Source: Platanthera guangdongensis (Eukaryota; Streptophyta; Magnoliopsida; Asparagales; Orchidaceae). From it: a stretch of DNA of 64,000 nt. The notes beneath the pieces were generated by a model. It was not told where the DNA came from and made no database searches. It was given only the letters and a program-made list of their open reading frames with translations. A program made the position numbers and the translations under genes. Positions within the stretch are counted from its first letter, which is position 1, and each line of letters begins with the position of its first letter. Below are positions 33,901 through 46,140 of this stretch, in pieces. The DNA lies in the NCBI GenBank assembly GCA_039583875.1, contig CM077166.1, forward strand, positions 87,666,564-87,730,563. Direction: 5' to 3'.

Positions 33901-34328
33901 AGATTGGGTTTATCTGAAGGTCAAGCCGTTCAAAGGCGTCTCGCGGATTCGCCGACTCAAGAAGTTGAGTCCAAGGTTTTTGGGGCCTTTTGAAATTGTT
34001 GAGCGGGTAGGAGAAGCAGCTTATAGGTTGGCATTGTCCGCAGATTTGAGTGGATTACATGACGTCTTCCATGTCTCCGTTTTGAGGAAAGCCTTGGTGG
34101 AGGCTAGCGTGGTGATTGAGCCGGCATCGGTGCCGATTGAGGAAGACTTGAGGACACGAGTCTTTCCAATCGCTATAGAAGATTCGGAGACTCGGCAGTT
34201 GCGGAATAAAGAAGTCAAACTCGTGAAAGTTCGTTGGGACAACTGCGGTCGTGAGGGAGTTCTCTTGGGAGCGAGAACAGGCCATGCTAGAAGACTATCC
34301 CGAACTATTTTCGTCAGGTACAATTTAA
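30940..34328 (+). pseudogene. pol: pol of element G (protease, RT, RNase H, integrase, chromodomain-like tail)
   Basis: Protease with DTGAS (from 30981), RT with FIDD (31976-31987), RNase H with [12 protein letters not shown], integrase with the HHCC zinc region, D-D-E core and FAYNNSFQASIKMAP, the GPY-type block LSPRFLGPFEIVERVG, and a chromodomain-like WEREQAMLEDYPELF end at about 34328. Open stretches are 30940-31610, 31748-33619, 33558-33791 and 33728-34393. Between them lie single-base shifts near 31606, 31725, 33585, 33775 and 34256. Several are in short homopolymers, so they could be recent or could be consensus errors. LTRs are nearly identical, so the insertion is young. Confidence 0.92.
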
Positions 34329-34374
34329 GTTTTTGTACCTCTTTTGTTTTGAAATTTCGGGACGAAATTCTGTT

Positions 34375-34388
34375 AAGTGGAGGAGAGT
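34375..34388 (+). other. Polypurine tract of G
   Basis: AAGTGGAGGAGAGT directly precedes the 3' LTR and follows the GGGACGAAATTC block, as in H. Confidence 0.82.
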
Positions 34389-37012
34389 TGTAACACCCCA
34401 GTTTTTGCTTCAGGTTCAGTCTGCAGTTCTGGAAAATTTTTGGATTTCTGGAAAGAGGCACACGGCCTACGACACGGGCGTGTCGCAGGGCGTGTCGAGG
34501 CCGTGTCGACACTCGGCCCAAGTGTCGACACTTTGTGCTCGACAGAGTGTCGAGAGAGGGGCACACGGCCTGCGACACGGGCATGTCGCAGGGCGTGTCG
34601 AGGCCGTGTCGACACTCGGCCCAAGTGTCGACACTTTGTGCTCGATAGAGTGTCGAGAGAGGGGCACACGGCCTGCGACACGGGCGTGTCGCAGGGCGTG
34701 TCGAGGCCGTGTCGACACTCTGCCCAAGTGTCGACACTTTTGCTCGACAAGGTGTCGAGACTGGGGTACACGGCCTGTGACACGGGCGTGTCACAGGGCG
34801 TGTCCCGCTTGGTCGACGATCTTCGCTCGACGTTTTTCCGCGGTGTCGACACAAAGCCTGTCGACGGGTGTCGAGACTTGGCACACGGCTTGGGACACGG
34901 GCGTGTCCCAGGCCGTGTCACCTCTTGGGTTGGTGTTGGGGCCGTGTCGTTGGAAACACATGGCAGGCCACACGGCCGTGTCACGGGGGACACGGGCGTG
35001 TCGGATGGAACACGGGCGTGTCGAATGCCCGTGTCTGATTCCAGGCGCGTCGATTTGAGACGGCGAATGAGGCACACGGCCCTGGACACGGGCGTGTGCC
35101 AGGCCGTGTTCGGCCCAGGTCTTTTATTTTCCAGGCGAATCGCAGCCAGTCTTTTTCTGGTTTTGGGATCTAACGGTTCAGGCCATCTCCTGGGGATTTA
35201 AGTCCGAAGTTAGGGATGCAGAGCCTCATTTTATTCCAAGTTTTCTCTTTCTAAGATCTTGAGAAAACCTAGAGCAAGGAGGAAGAAGAAGAAGGTCTTG
35301 GGCTGTAGGAAGGGTTTCGGAGCTCCGAATCGCGAACCGAGTCCGGATCCGTGAAGCTTAGACCGCTGCGAAGATTTCCAACCGGCCATTTTTGTCATGG
35401 CAAGGAAGAGGAGTCGGAAGGTAACGACATCTCTCCTCTCGGTCCTTAGGATGCATGTATTAGCATCATTTGGTTTTCTTTCTCCCAAATTTCTGGGCAC
35501 CGAACTCTCAAATGAGAGGGTTTTGGTTTGCCAAGTTTCAAGAGGAACTTCCGGGTTGATTGAGTCCGTCCCCGGCATATTTTTGCATTAGAGATCCGCT
35601 TCGCTAGTGGATTAGGCATGGTGGGTGAAGCCGTAGTCGCGACCGTTAGTCCGACTCGGTGATGTTGCATACGAACTTAGGTAATTCGTAGAGATTTCCG
35701 TTGCGGCAAGATGTCGTTTGTGATGTGGTGGTGATTGTCCCGTTTGCTAGAAAGGGTACTTGTAGTCGAACCCGGACAAGGTTAGCTCCTCGTGGCGGTA
35801 GATGGTTTCCTTGACAAGGTTAGCTCCGTATGAGTTGGAGATGGTTTCCTTGGTGGACAAGGTTAGCTCCGCACGGGTTGGAGATGGTTTCCTTGGTGCG
35901 CGGGAACGCTACAGTACAATGAGGGAATATGATGTGTTTAGTCTTGGTTGGGTTGTGCCAAGGCGTGGCTATGTCTCCGTGGTCGGCTGGCTATCCTGTG
36001 ACATGTGCGTCATGTGTGGAGAGTGTCCCGGCGAGACTAGTCCCCTTCTTTGAGACTGACGAGAATGCCAAGCTTGGGGCAAGCCCGGGCAAAGAGGCCA
36101 TGAGCGGGTGGGGTCCAGCAAGGCTTCTTAGAATCGGTCAGTCTGTGGTTGTTGGAATCCTGACATGAGACGTCAGAGCTTGCAGGCAAGCCCGGGGCTA
36201 AGCCCACGAGCGGGTGGGGCCTTGGCAAGAATTCCATGTGGCGGCCTGTGCGCCGTGTGAGGGAGTTGTGTCTCCCTCAATGTTTGAGGCTTTATGCCAA
36301 TTGGGGAAATTTGAGTACCCAAATGATGTGATGTTGTGCTAGATGCATACGCTGTAGGGGACCTTGGGTGAAGCCCGGGTGTTGCATTCATATTGCATAG
36401 TAGGCCCTTTCTTTTTATGCTCAACCAGTAGAGAACATGTTTGTTGATTGAGACATCCAAGCCTGTTTTAATGCTTTTCTATTTATAGAAATTTTCATTG
36501 CATATGAAGTGCTGACTTGCAGGTTGGAGGGTTCCCGGGGTCCGTTAGGGGCGGCCGGGAGGAGATGTGTTGTTACACAGTTTGAGGTCAGCTCTTTGCT
36601 GACCCACGTTACTAATAATTTTTACAGGGCAAGGATCGCACGCAGGAGCTAGCACGCCGGCCAAAAGGCCTAAGCCCATGAAGTGTTTTCTCTTTTGTAG
36701 CACTACTTTTGATGATGCATGTTTGAGACTATTTTGTCCGGCTTGCATGCCGAGGTAGACTAGGAGTGCTGAGGCACATTCATGTTTGTTGTACTATTTA
36801 CTTTTGGACATTTGATGTAAGGCCTTAAGGCCATTGGATTACTCTTTTGGTTAGTGGATAACTTCTAGTTGTGCTTGGTTTTCCGCTGCGTTGTGCAAGT
36901 GTTTTGAGTTTGGGTAGCTATATCAACTTATAATACTAAAGCTGTGGCGTTCGTATGTTGTGGGGCCCCGGCCGGACCCATATTATACGTCCACTACAGG
37001 GGAGGTGTTACA
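34389..37012 (+). repeat. 3' LTR of element G (2.62 kb)
   Basis: Complete LTR beginning TGTAACACCCC and ending GGTGTTACA. It holds the tandem palindrome array, leader exon copy (35397-35420), tandem repeats (about 35776-35896) and a non-coding remainder. The 241-287-residue frames on both strands at 34021-35201 are array artefacts. Confidence 0.94.
34457..34870 (+). repeat. 103-bp tandem repeats in U3 of G
   Basis: Units starting GGCACACGG or GGTACACGG begin at 34457, 34560, 34663 and 34765. Each contains one GACACGGGCGTGTC palindrome, a GGCCGTGTCGACAC block and GTGTCGACAC. In the 5' LTR H landed in the third unit. Further GACACGGGCGTGTC copies follow to about 35110. Confidence 0.85.
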
Positions 37013-37017
37013 CGGTG

Positions 37018-38290
37018 TTCCTCTTCGTTCGACGACGTGTTCGTGAAGTCAACGAAGAGTCTACAACCTTGGTCTCTCTTGGAGAGGGTCTCCCCGAACC
37101 GGCGGCGGCAACACGAGCGGCGGCTAGTTCGGGATCAGCGGCTATGATGTTGAGCGTGAGCGGCTGCTGAACTTGGAGATCCAAACTTCGTAGCGAAGCT
37201 TGCTTGGTCTTCACACGGTCACACACGAGGATCGGTCGTCTCGATCGATTCGGACGGGGAAGTTTTTTCCGATCAACAAAATCGAGAGACAAAGAGATCT
37301 CTGGATAGACACATGAGACTCAAAGCTTTGCTAAGCTTCTGTCGCCGGAGATCGGAAGAAAAGCGATCAGCAGCGGCGACGGACTAGCGCGAGCGGCGAC
37401 GGATGCGGCGGAGCTATTTCGCGATTTTAGGGTTTGCTCTGCTCGCTCGGCTTCTTTCTGTCGTCGTATTCCGTTCAAAATACCCGTATATAAATACTGT
37501 AGATGATTTCCAAATGACCGTTGTGGGACCCACAGCTGAATCCCTAAGTCCCGGTCCAGAATCTTAACAGCGGCAGAATCCGGTTCAGGAAGTTCCAGAA
37601 AAACGCCCAAGTCAAAATCGGTGAGAATCGAAAGTGATTCTCGCCGAGTCGCCAAGAATCAAAGGTGATTCTCGACGATTCGGCGAGAATCAAAGATGAT
37701 TCTCGTCGAATTTGCCTTGGTTGCACGCACTGCTTTAGGCCAGGTCGAGACGGCGAGAATCAACCAGTGATTCTCGACGATTCGACGAGAATCACTAGTG
37801 ATTCTCGCCGAATCGGCGAGAATCACTTGGTCATTCTCGTCGATTCTTACTTAGAAGCAGAGGTGCTTGCTTAGAAGTGGCTGGGTCGAGTTCGGCGAGA
37901 ATCAACTTCTGATTCTCGACGAATCGGCGAGAATCACAAGTGATTCTCGTCGATTTAAACTTAGACGAATTTTCGTCTTTCCACCTATGAGGTGCTTCTT
38001 GACCCATCCTTGCTCCTTGTCTGCTCCTGCATATTTACAGCCATGTGCTTGAAAATAAGTGCACTCCAATAGAGAGAATACACGTAGGCCAACACACTGA
38101 TCTGCTCAACGAGGGATTACGTCGTGCAGACCCGTGTATATTGACCTACTGCACCCTGACATTGGTGTGCACTTAGCATGGAAAAAATGCAAGCACAACT
38201 AGAAAGATTTTATCAAATACATAGTCTATTGACCTTAGCTTGTCCAGGGGCTTCTTCAAATCAGGTACATTGTGGATACAATACCCAACA
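37018..38290 (-). repeat. 3' LTR of element C, proximal piece
   Basis: On the minus strand it starts TGTTGGGTATTGTATCCACA at 38290. It contains the U3 palindrome array (37615-37960), TATA-like TATTTATATA (about 37487-37496), and continues to the G insertion. It matches 44526-44817 plus 58303-59216. Confidence 0.93.
37615..37960 (-). repeat. GATTCTCG/CGAGAATC palindrome array in U3 of C
   Basis: Repeated inverted units of GATTCTCG(A/C)CGA, then TCGGCGAGAATC, separated by short spacers, lie upstream of the TATA-like site. The 5' LTR copy (about 58606-58890) has fewer units: two unit-sized gaps relative to this copy, near 37785-37815 and 37900-37935. Confidence 0.82.
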
Positions 38291-38593
38291 ATCTCCCCCT
38301 ATTTGAAGAAGCCTAAACCCTACAAGCTAAGGTGAATAGAGCAAATGGGAATGAAAACCATAAACTTAAAATTGAGTTGAGTGAGTTATCCTTACCAATA
38401 CCAATTTCTTGGGAGCAAGCTTGGAGCCACCTTAGCCTTAGCCGAGAGGGTAATCTCCCCCATTTTTTGGCTTCTACAAATCGGGGTCAGTAGCGTTTGG
38501 CCCTTTGCTCCCCCTCAGTTCTTGCATCTGTACTCACGCTGGAGTTCCTTGCTCCCCCTCAGATCATACACGAGCCTGGAGCTTCTGTAGTCT
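38291..38593 (-). other. Post-pol spacer and PPT of C
   Basis: On the minus strand the tract AATAGGGGGAGAT (38303-38291) directly precedes the 3' LTR. The remaining roughly 290 bp between the RNase H stop and the PPT show no gene. Confidence 0.75.
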
Positions 38594-41500
38594 TCATTCC
38601 TCATAATTGAGCATCCCCAATTCAGTCTTGAAAAGATTGAACTTGGCCTCATCTAAGGGCTTTGTGAATATATCAGCAATCTGCTTGTCCGTGGGGACAT
38701 AACAGAGAGAGATGTCCTTGTTTTCCACGTGCTCCCGAATGAAGTGGTAGCGCACTTCAATATGCTTCGTTCTGCTGTGCGATACAGGATTGTTGGCAAT
38801 GGCAATTGTACTGGAGGAGTCGCAGTACATGGGTACTTCCTTGAACTGAAGGTCGTAGTCGGCTAACTAGTTTCTGATCCATAGAAGTTGTGCGCAACAG
38901 CTTCCTGCCGAGATGTACTCTGACTCTGCTGTGGAGGTTGCAACACAATTCTGTTTCTTGCTGTTCCATGAGATAAGCCTCCTGCCGAGGAATTGACACG
39001 TCCCGGAGGTGCTTTTCCTGCCATCCCTACTCCCTGCAAAATCAACATCTGAAAAGCCTATTAGCTCGACATCATTGTTTCTCGGGTACCACAAGCCAAG
39101 ATTAGGAGTACCTTTAAGGTATCTTAGAATTCGCTTTGCAGCGACATAGTGAGATTCCTTAGTGTTCACCTGATATCGGGCACAGACACATGTGGAGAAC
39201 ATAATATCCGGTCTACTGGCAGTAAGGTAGAGCAGGGATCCAATGATACTTCTGTATTTGGTTTCATCTAAAGGTTTACCTTTCTCATCCTTATCCAAAG
39301 ACAAGGTGGATCCCATTGGAGTCCTCATAGAGGTTGCACTCTCCATTCCGAATTTCTTAAGGAGTTCATTTGTGAACTTCGTCTGAGAGATGAAGATTCC
39401 ATCCTCAGACTGTTTCACTTGAAGTCCTAAGAAATACTTGAGCTCTCCCATACTGCTCATTTCAAACTTTCCTTGCATAAGTTTAGAAAACTTTTTGCAA
39501 AGATTGTTGTCCGTTGAGTCGAATATTATATCATCGACATAGATTTGCACCAGCAAAATCTTGCCTTTGACTTCCCTGAGAAACAATGTTTTATCTATTT
39601 TACCTCTGGAGAACTTGTTCTCAAGAAGAAAACTAGATAAAGTCTCATACCAAGCTCGTGGAGCTTGTTTCAACCCATATAAGGCGTTATTAAGAAAATA
39701 AACATGATTGGGATAAGTAGGATCGACAAAACCTGGGGGTTGAGCGACGTATACTTTCTCTTTCAGGTCTCCGTTCAGGAATGCCGATTTCACATCCATT
39801 TGATAGACTGTAAATCCTTTGTGTGAAGCATATGCCAGGAACAGCCTGATTGCCTCGAGCCTTGCTACTGGTGCGAAGGTCTGGTCGAAGTCAATCCCTT
39901 CCTCCTGTCTGTAACCTTGAGCCACCAGCCTGGCCTTGTTCTTTACGATGACACCATGTTCATCCAGCTTGTTTCTGAAGATCCACTTCGTGGCAATCAC
40001 ATTCTGCTTGTATGGTCTGGGAACCAGCGTCCAAACATTATAACGTTCGAATTGATGTAGTTCCTCTTGCATGGCCAGAATCCATGCCGCATCCTTGTTC
40101 GCCTCGTCGAACTTTTTTGGCTCTACCTGTGACAGGAAGCTAAGATGCAATACTTCGTTAATAGTACCTCTTCGCGTTCTGACACCGACACGAGGATCTC
40201 CGATGATCTGATCTCTAGGATGATCCCTCACGTGCCGGAGCTCAAGAAGTCTGGCGTCTGGAGCTTCGACTACTTCTTGGGCTTCTCCTTCTTCTAAGAT
40301 ATTTGTTCCATTTTGATCTTCAACATTTTCAGATGACGTGGAGGTGGAAACTTTGACGTACTTAGGAGCGTCATCTTTAGCGGTCTCATCCAGACTCAGC
40401 TGTTCAAGTCTAGCACCTGCATCTTCAAGAATACTACTGGAAGAATTGCTGTTAAGCAAACTTCCTTCATCAAATACAACATTTATTGATTATTCTAGCA
40501 CTAGGGTTTTCTTATTGAAGACCCTATATGCCCGACTATGGGAACTATAGCCCATGAATATGCCTTCGAAGCATTTTTCACCGAATTTAGTACGTGGGTA
40601 CTTCCCATTATTCATTACATAGCATCTGCAACCAAAAATCCTCAAGTAGGACATGGTTGGTTTCCTGCCTTTCAGTAGCTCGTAGGGCGTCTTACGATGA
40701 TGCTTGTTGATCAATGCTCGGTTTTATACATGACAAGCTATATTGACAACCTCTGCCCAGAAGTATTCCGGGAGAGAAGCGTCTTTCAACATTGTTGTGC
40801 AGGCTTCAATGAGAGTTCTATTTCTCCTCTCCGCAACTCCATTTTGCTGAGCAGTGCGCGGGGAGGAAAACTCATGAAAGATACCTTGTTCTTCACAAAA
40901 TTCTGTCATTGCACCAGATTCGAATTCTGTTCCATGGTCACTTCTGATTTTGACCACGGAGCAGTTAAATTCGTTCTGAACCTGCTTGACAAAATTAGTG
41001 AAGATGTCAAACGTATCTGACTTTCGTTTCAAAAAGAACACCCATGTAAACCGAGAATGATCATCAACTATCACTAGCATATAGGACTTGCCTCCCAAGC
41101 TATGAACTTGCATTGGACCAAACAAGTCCATATGTAAAAGGTAAAGACATCGGGAAGAGTCTTTGTCTGCGATGCTCTTAAAGGTAGCCCGAGTCTGTTT
41201 GCCCATCTGGCATGCAGGACAGGGGATATCTTTGATGCACTTGATACTGGGAGCATCCCTTACCAAGTTCTTAGAAAACAGCATACTAATTGTCTTGAAA
41301 TTAATATGTGCCAATCTTTTGTGCCATTGTTCACAAAGAGATGCACTGCCTGTTGCCACAAGGCATACGAGGGTAGATGAATCTAAACTGAGAAAATCTA
41401 AACAAAAGATATTTATGCTCCTAATGCCTGATAATACCGTTTCAGAAGAGGTACGTGAAATTATCAGACATTTATCCTTGAAGAACTTAACGTCATAACC

Positions 41501-41768
41501 TTTATCACATAACTGACTTACACTGATCAGGTTATGGTTTAACCCTTCAACATAAGCCACGTCGGTGATAGAGATTATACCGTTGGAAATCATACCGTAA
41601 CCTCTGGTGACTCCTCGATCTGACCCTCCAAAGATGACTTTGGGTCCCATTCTCGACTGGAGTGTAATCACGCAGCAGGCTTCTTGTCCCGGTCATATGC
41701 CGGGAGCATCCACTGTCCAAATACCAGATCGGCGTTTTGGTGGCCTTTGGACATTCCTGCAAAAAAAA
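38594..41768 (-). pseudogene. pol: protease-integrase-RT-RNase H region of copia C
   Basis: Protease with LDSGCSRHMTG (about 41720), then integrase with the HHCC region (HKRLAHIN to CPACQMG), DLFGPM, SDHGTEF and NGVAERRNRTL, RT with [12 protein letters not shown] and YVDDIIF, and RNase H with DVDFAG and TAESEY. A frameshift lies near 41650. From 41671 to 38594 one frame holds, broken only by three nonsense codons: TAA 40724-40726, TAA 40490-40492 and TAG 38867-38869. Two of these read as Gln to stop and one as Glu to stop. The final stop is at 38594. The order is diagnostic of Ty1/copia. Confidence 0.92.
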
Positions 41769-44048
41769 TTAATTTGCCTTAGGAACCCAATCGAACTTGG
41801 GTCCTAGATTTCTGGTTAGCACACTCCCCCTCGGTTGGTTAACCCTACGAGTGGTCGGTCTCGCATTGCTAACATAGGGAGTCTCGTAATTCCTTGGATT
41901 AAACCAACAATCCACGGCAAAGTGACCGACTTTGCCACAGCACCAACAGTCGAATCTGTTGTACCTCTTCCTAGGCTCCTGCCTTACCCTGGGAACGGTG
42001 GGTACTGCTGGGGCCTTGGATCTGGAGGTGGAGGCCTCATGGTGACAACAGTCACATGACTTTGTCACCTTCTGTATAACAGGCTTGGCTTTTGGTGCCT
42101 GCTTTCCATTATGGCCGCTAGAGAACGGACCATAATTTCCTATGTGGATTTCCTCATAAGGTGCCTTGAAGGCACTCTCACCGAAGTTCCGGGGAAAGTT
42201 CCAACCGTCATACCGGCTCTTTGGCTTTGCAACCGAGGGCCGGAAATGATGCCCAAATGTTGACTCAAAGTCATGTTGGTTGCAAGGAAAGCCAGGCTTT
42301 CTGAACGCAACAGGACTAAGAGGAGCCTTACCCTTTTAATCAGCAGAGGCCTTCTTAGCGGCCTTATTCTTCCTCTGGTTCTTGTTTCTCCTAGATGAAG
42401 AACCAGATACCCCTATATGCCCCAAGCCAGCTCCTTTGGCCTGAGCAGAGAAGGTATCAACGACTGGAAGAACTGTTTTTGGCATGGAGAAGCTCTTGAC
42501 GATCTTCCTTTCTGCCGCAAGTAGTTCTTCCAACTTGTCGACTTCCTCCTGCTTTAGATCAAGGAGCTTCAAAGACTCTGAATGCTTTGAAGTCAGGTCA
42601 AGGTGTTCCTGTCGGAGAGAAATCAAGCTAGTGACCTCTTCCTTTAGGGATACACACTCACCCTTAAGGAATTTTACTCCTTCTTCTCAGCCTTCAGTCT
42701 CTTACGGCACTCATCGAAAGTGTTGAGCAGAAGCTCATACTTCTCGAGGAGCTCAGCTTCACGTGCCGAAGGGCCATACTCAGGTTCATCATCCTGAGAC
42801 TCAGGATCAGAGTCGGAGTCGGAGAGAGGGGTGTGAGCTTTTACCTTCCCAGTAAATGGGGGGCATTCTCCTTCTGAGTCCGAGCGACCCACCAGCCCGA
42901 AGTAGGTTTCCTCATCATCACTGAGTCTGAGGAGTCAGACTCACTCAGTGTCTTTGGTCGTTTGGCGATGTAGCTCCGCTCCTTCTTCTTATCTCTAGAG
43001 GATTTGAGCTCCTCTCCTTTCCCCTTTTCTCTTTTGCTTGATAGCAGTCGGCCACGACGTGTCCTGGCTTATTGCATCCAAAGCAAATAATGTCAGAAGA
43101 ACGATGTTTGTTAGGTTTAGATGCATACCTGTCAGAAGAATAATTTTTCTTCTGATGCCTGGAGGAGGAGCTGTCTTTCTTTCTTTGATTCCTCATCTTG
43201 AGGAACTTCTTGAACTCTCGGGTGATGAGGGAGAAATCCTCCTCCGACAGCTCTGAGCCGGAGGAGCATGGTTCAGAGTCCTCCTCCTCTTCCTTATTCC
43301 TCGCACGGTATGACATCGCACCCTTGCCCTTTCTGGAGTAACTGGCTTTTAGGGCCACAGTCTTTTCTTTTGCAGCAGCCTTCTTTGCTTCTTCCTCTGC
43401 TTTCCTGGTGTTCAGCTGAAGCTCATAGGACATCAGCTTCCCAAACAGGATTTGTGGATCAGTTTCTGCTAGTCTGCCAAATTCTCTGATGGCGCAGATC
43501 TTTGTGTCCCATTCCTTAGTAAGGGACCTAAGGAATTTATCATTGAGTTCACCATTGGTGAACACTCTTCCGTAGCCCTTGAGGGCGTTGACAATCTTTA
43601 GGAAGTTCTCGTAGGTGACTCCGATCTCTTCCTTAGGCCCTTGCCTGAAGGCCTCATATTTTTGGTTCAGGAGGGATCTCCGATAATCCCTCACTTCATC
43701 CGTGCCCTCCATTAGGATGATCAGGCAATGCCAGATCTCCTGAGCTGTCCTGCAGTTGCTGAAGTTTTGCATCATAGAATCATTAACTGCGCTCACCAGA
43801 ATGTTTCGTGCCTTCTTGTCCAGTCCCACTAGCACCATCTCGTCTTTGTCCATTTCAGAAAGTGTCTTCGGCACCTTCTTGGTGGGATCGATGGTGGAGG
43901 CCTTAGTGGGGACATAAGGTCCCTCCTCCATGATCATGAAGAGTCGAGGATCGACTGCTTCCATGTAAAACCTGATTCTTTCCTTCCAGATCAGAAAGTT
44001 GAGCCTGGTGCACACTGGGATCTTGCCGGAGAACTTGAGCCCGTCCAT
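41769..44048 (-). pseudogene. gag: gag of copia C
   Basis: A long SIRE-type gag. The N-terminal domain (LNFLIWKERIRFYMEA, GLDKKARNIL, AQEIWHCL, YENFLKIV) is followed by zinc knuckle 1 CFGCNKPGHVVADC. An acidic, Ser-rich region and a coiled-coil-like stretch (LEKYELLLNTF, LKQEEVDKLEELL) come next, then zinc knuckle 2 CWCCGKVGHFAVDC. I take the ATG at 44048 as the start; an upstream ATG at 44091 is in another frame. Frameshifts lie near 42930 and 42650, and nonsense codons near 42336 and 41769. It is transcribed as the first part of a Gag-Pol frame. Confidence 0.85.
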
Positions 44049-44124
44049 AGTATATGTTTGTCTTCTTCTTGACACTAGGGGCAGGATTCAACTCAAGGTG
44101 TTAACCTTTTTGATGAGCAACCTC

Positions 44125-44136
44125 GCTTTGATACCA
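44125..44136 (-). other. Primer-binding site of C (tRNA-iMet)
   Basis: TGGTATCAAAGC on the minus strand, two bases after the LTR end, matches the initiator-tRNA complement with one substitution. Confidence 0.9.
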
Positions 44137-44138
44137 CT

Positions 44139-44817
44139 TGAAAGTCCACCTAGTGTCAGCTATGTGCACCTATGGGGGGGGGATAGGTGACGTGTAGCGC
44201 TTTTGCGGAATTTACGAATGCACCTGCACAATAAAAATAAAAAGCACAACACACAGAATACACAGGCAGTTTATAGTGGTTCCCCGACTTGGGTATATCC
44301 ACTTTCCCCCTTCGACCTATCTCCCAACAAGGGACAACTCGGTCTCTTCTCCAACAGGATTGAAATCCAATCCCTGCACTATCGGAAGGAACCCTTCCAC
44401 ACGTGAGAGTCAACACTCCCACAAAACGGGTTGCACCCAACCCTTACAACACGGAACAATCGTTCCTTTACAACAAAAGTAAATATAGAATATACACGAG
44501 ATACAAACTTTGTTTGGAGACTACGGTGTTCCTATTCGTTCGACGACGTGTTCGTGAAGTCAACGAAGAGTCTACAACCTTGGTCTCTCTTGGAGAGGAT
44601 CTCCCCGGAACCGGCGGCAGCAACACGAGCGGAGGCTAGCTTCGGGATCGGAGGCTATTATGATGAGCGGCTGCTGAACTTGGAGATCCAAACTTCGTAG
44701 CGAAGCTAGCTTGGTCTTCCACCGGTCACACGAGGATCGGTCGTCTCGATCGATTCGGACAGGGAAGTTTTTTTCCGATCAACAAATCGAGAGACAAGAG
44801 ATCTCTGGATAGACACG
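44139..44817 (-). repeat. 5' LTR of element C, R/U5 part
   Basis: It corresponds to 17966-18355 plus 37018-37310. It is cut at 44818 by element B; acacg at 44813-44817 recurs at 58298-58302. Confidence 0.93.
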
Positions 44818-45389
44818 TGATGGGCCCGCGAACAGACTCTTACTGTGGTTGGTTCGTTGAGTCGATCGCCGCGGGCTTGCTCGGGTAGGCAAGTGCACCT
44901 ATCGCAAGTAGTACTCGATATTCGGGGGAATACCGAGGTCGTATTGTTCTCGGGGTCGCGTTGACTATTCTTACTCCTCCGGGAGGACTATTATTTTACT
45001 GAAAATAAGGTGGATTTTTTTACTTAATAAAAGACGAAAAAGCAAAGGAGCGAAAAAACGGTTAGAAAATATTCGATGAAGGGTTAACGCTCGGCATCGA
45101 ATCGGATTAAGACTAAAATAATTTTTAATAATAAAAAGACTTAGTTTTCAAATTAATAATAAGACAACTTGGCCGTGGAGGTTCCACAAATGTGAGCTCA
45201 CCTAGCTATAGGGATATCGCTCACCTAAACGTTAAGACTATTCGACCGAACGTTAGTCCGACGAAGGATTCCTCTTAACGCCCGCTTTACGCTAAGAACC
45301 CCGCTATTGGGTGGGGACCCAATCCGGTAGAATTACGCTAGTCCTCTCTCGAGGGTATGCACGCAACTCTATTTACCCAGGGGTGATCG

Positions 45390-45428
45390 GTCCATATGCA
45401 CGGCCTCTCGGCTAGCTAGCATATGGAC
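45390..45428 (-). other. Conserved LTR hairpin of B
   Basis: GTCCATATGC pairs with GCATATGGAC in a perfect 10-bp stem. The A copy at 5347-5383 has a compensating C-G pair. The other LTR repeats it at about 55727-55765. Confidence 0.62.
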
Positions 45429-45794
45429 TACGGAAATAGGGCCCACACATCGATTATGTGGTCCTACGCGTCGTAAACCGGGGTAAACCCTAAGTGCTTA
45501 AATTAAAATGAAAATGAAGAGCTTTAATTATTATAAATCATTTTAAATGTCCCAATGCTCTTCGATGCCGAGGCTAATAGCGATTAGCCACACATCGGTA
45601 TGGGGACGGCTTATAATTTAGTGAGGCGCGAGTTCGAATTTTAATGCTAAACGATTATAAGAAAGAGACAAAAGAAAAATAACAATATTTAGAGAGCTAA
45701 AAAGTTAACTAAACGAGAACTCACGCACACTCCAAATTATAAATTAAACAAAAGCTAAGTTACACATAAAAGAAATTGCATATTCAAATTTGCG

Positions 45795-46140
45795 AGTCCC
45801 ACTCAAACGAGTGGGGGCGGTAAATAAAGGCTGAAAATTGCAAGTCCTACTCAAACGAGTAGGACTGAAATGAAAGCGAGTCCTACTCAAATGAGTAGGA
45901 GAAAATAAATGCGATTACAGGGCTAAAAAGTCCGGCCATTTAACTCAAGTGAGTAGGCGGAAAAAAATAAAGAAAGTAAAATTGCAAGTCCTACTCAAAC
46001 GAGTAGGACTGAAATAAAGTCCGGCCATTTAAACTCAAGTGAGTAGGCGGAAAAATAAAGAAAGAAAAATTACAAGTCCTACTCGAACGAGTAGGACTGA
46101 AAATGAAACGATGCGCCATTTAACTCTTAACGAGTAGGCG
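45795..46140 (-). repeat. CCTACTC/GAGTAGG hairpin array of B
   Basis: About eight short stem-loops are present: CCTACTC-AAAC-GAGTAGG several times, CCCACTC-AAAC-GAGTGGG once (a compensated pair change), and weaker AACTCAAGTGAGTAGG units after GGCCATTT. The other LTR has the same set (56130-56480). Confidence 0.7.

Larger units (their letters stand above)
18356..37012 (+). mobile_element. Element G: Tekay/Del-type chromoviral retrotransposon, interrupted by H
   Basis: 5' LTR (18356-18688 plus 27275-29564), tRNA-iMet primer site, gag, gag-protease intron, pol, PPT and 3' LTR (34389-37012). Net LTR lengths are 2623 and 2624 bp. Ends are TGTAACACCCC and GGTGTTACA. The target duplication cggtg lies at 18351-18355 and 37013-37017. 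It is the best preserved Tekay-type element here, with only a handful of single-base frame lesions in pol. Confidence 0.94.

Noticed and set aside
34021..35201. Long open frames of 238-287 codons on both strands
   Set aside because: They overlap pol on the opposite strand and the CG-rich palindrome array of G's 3' LTR; similar frames appear wherever that array occurs (18337-18958, 25237-25898).
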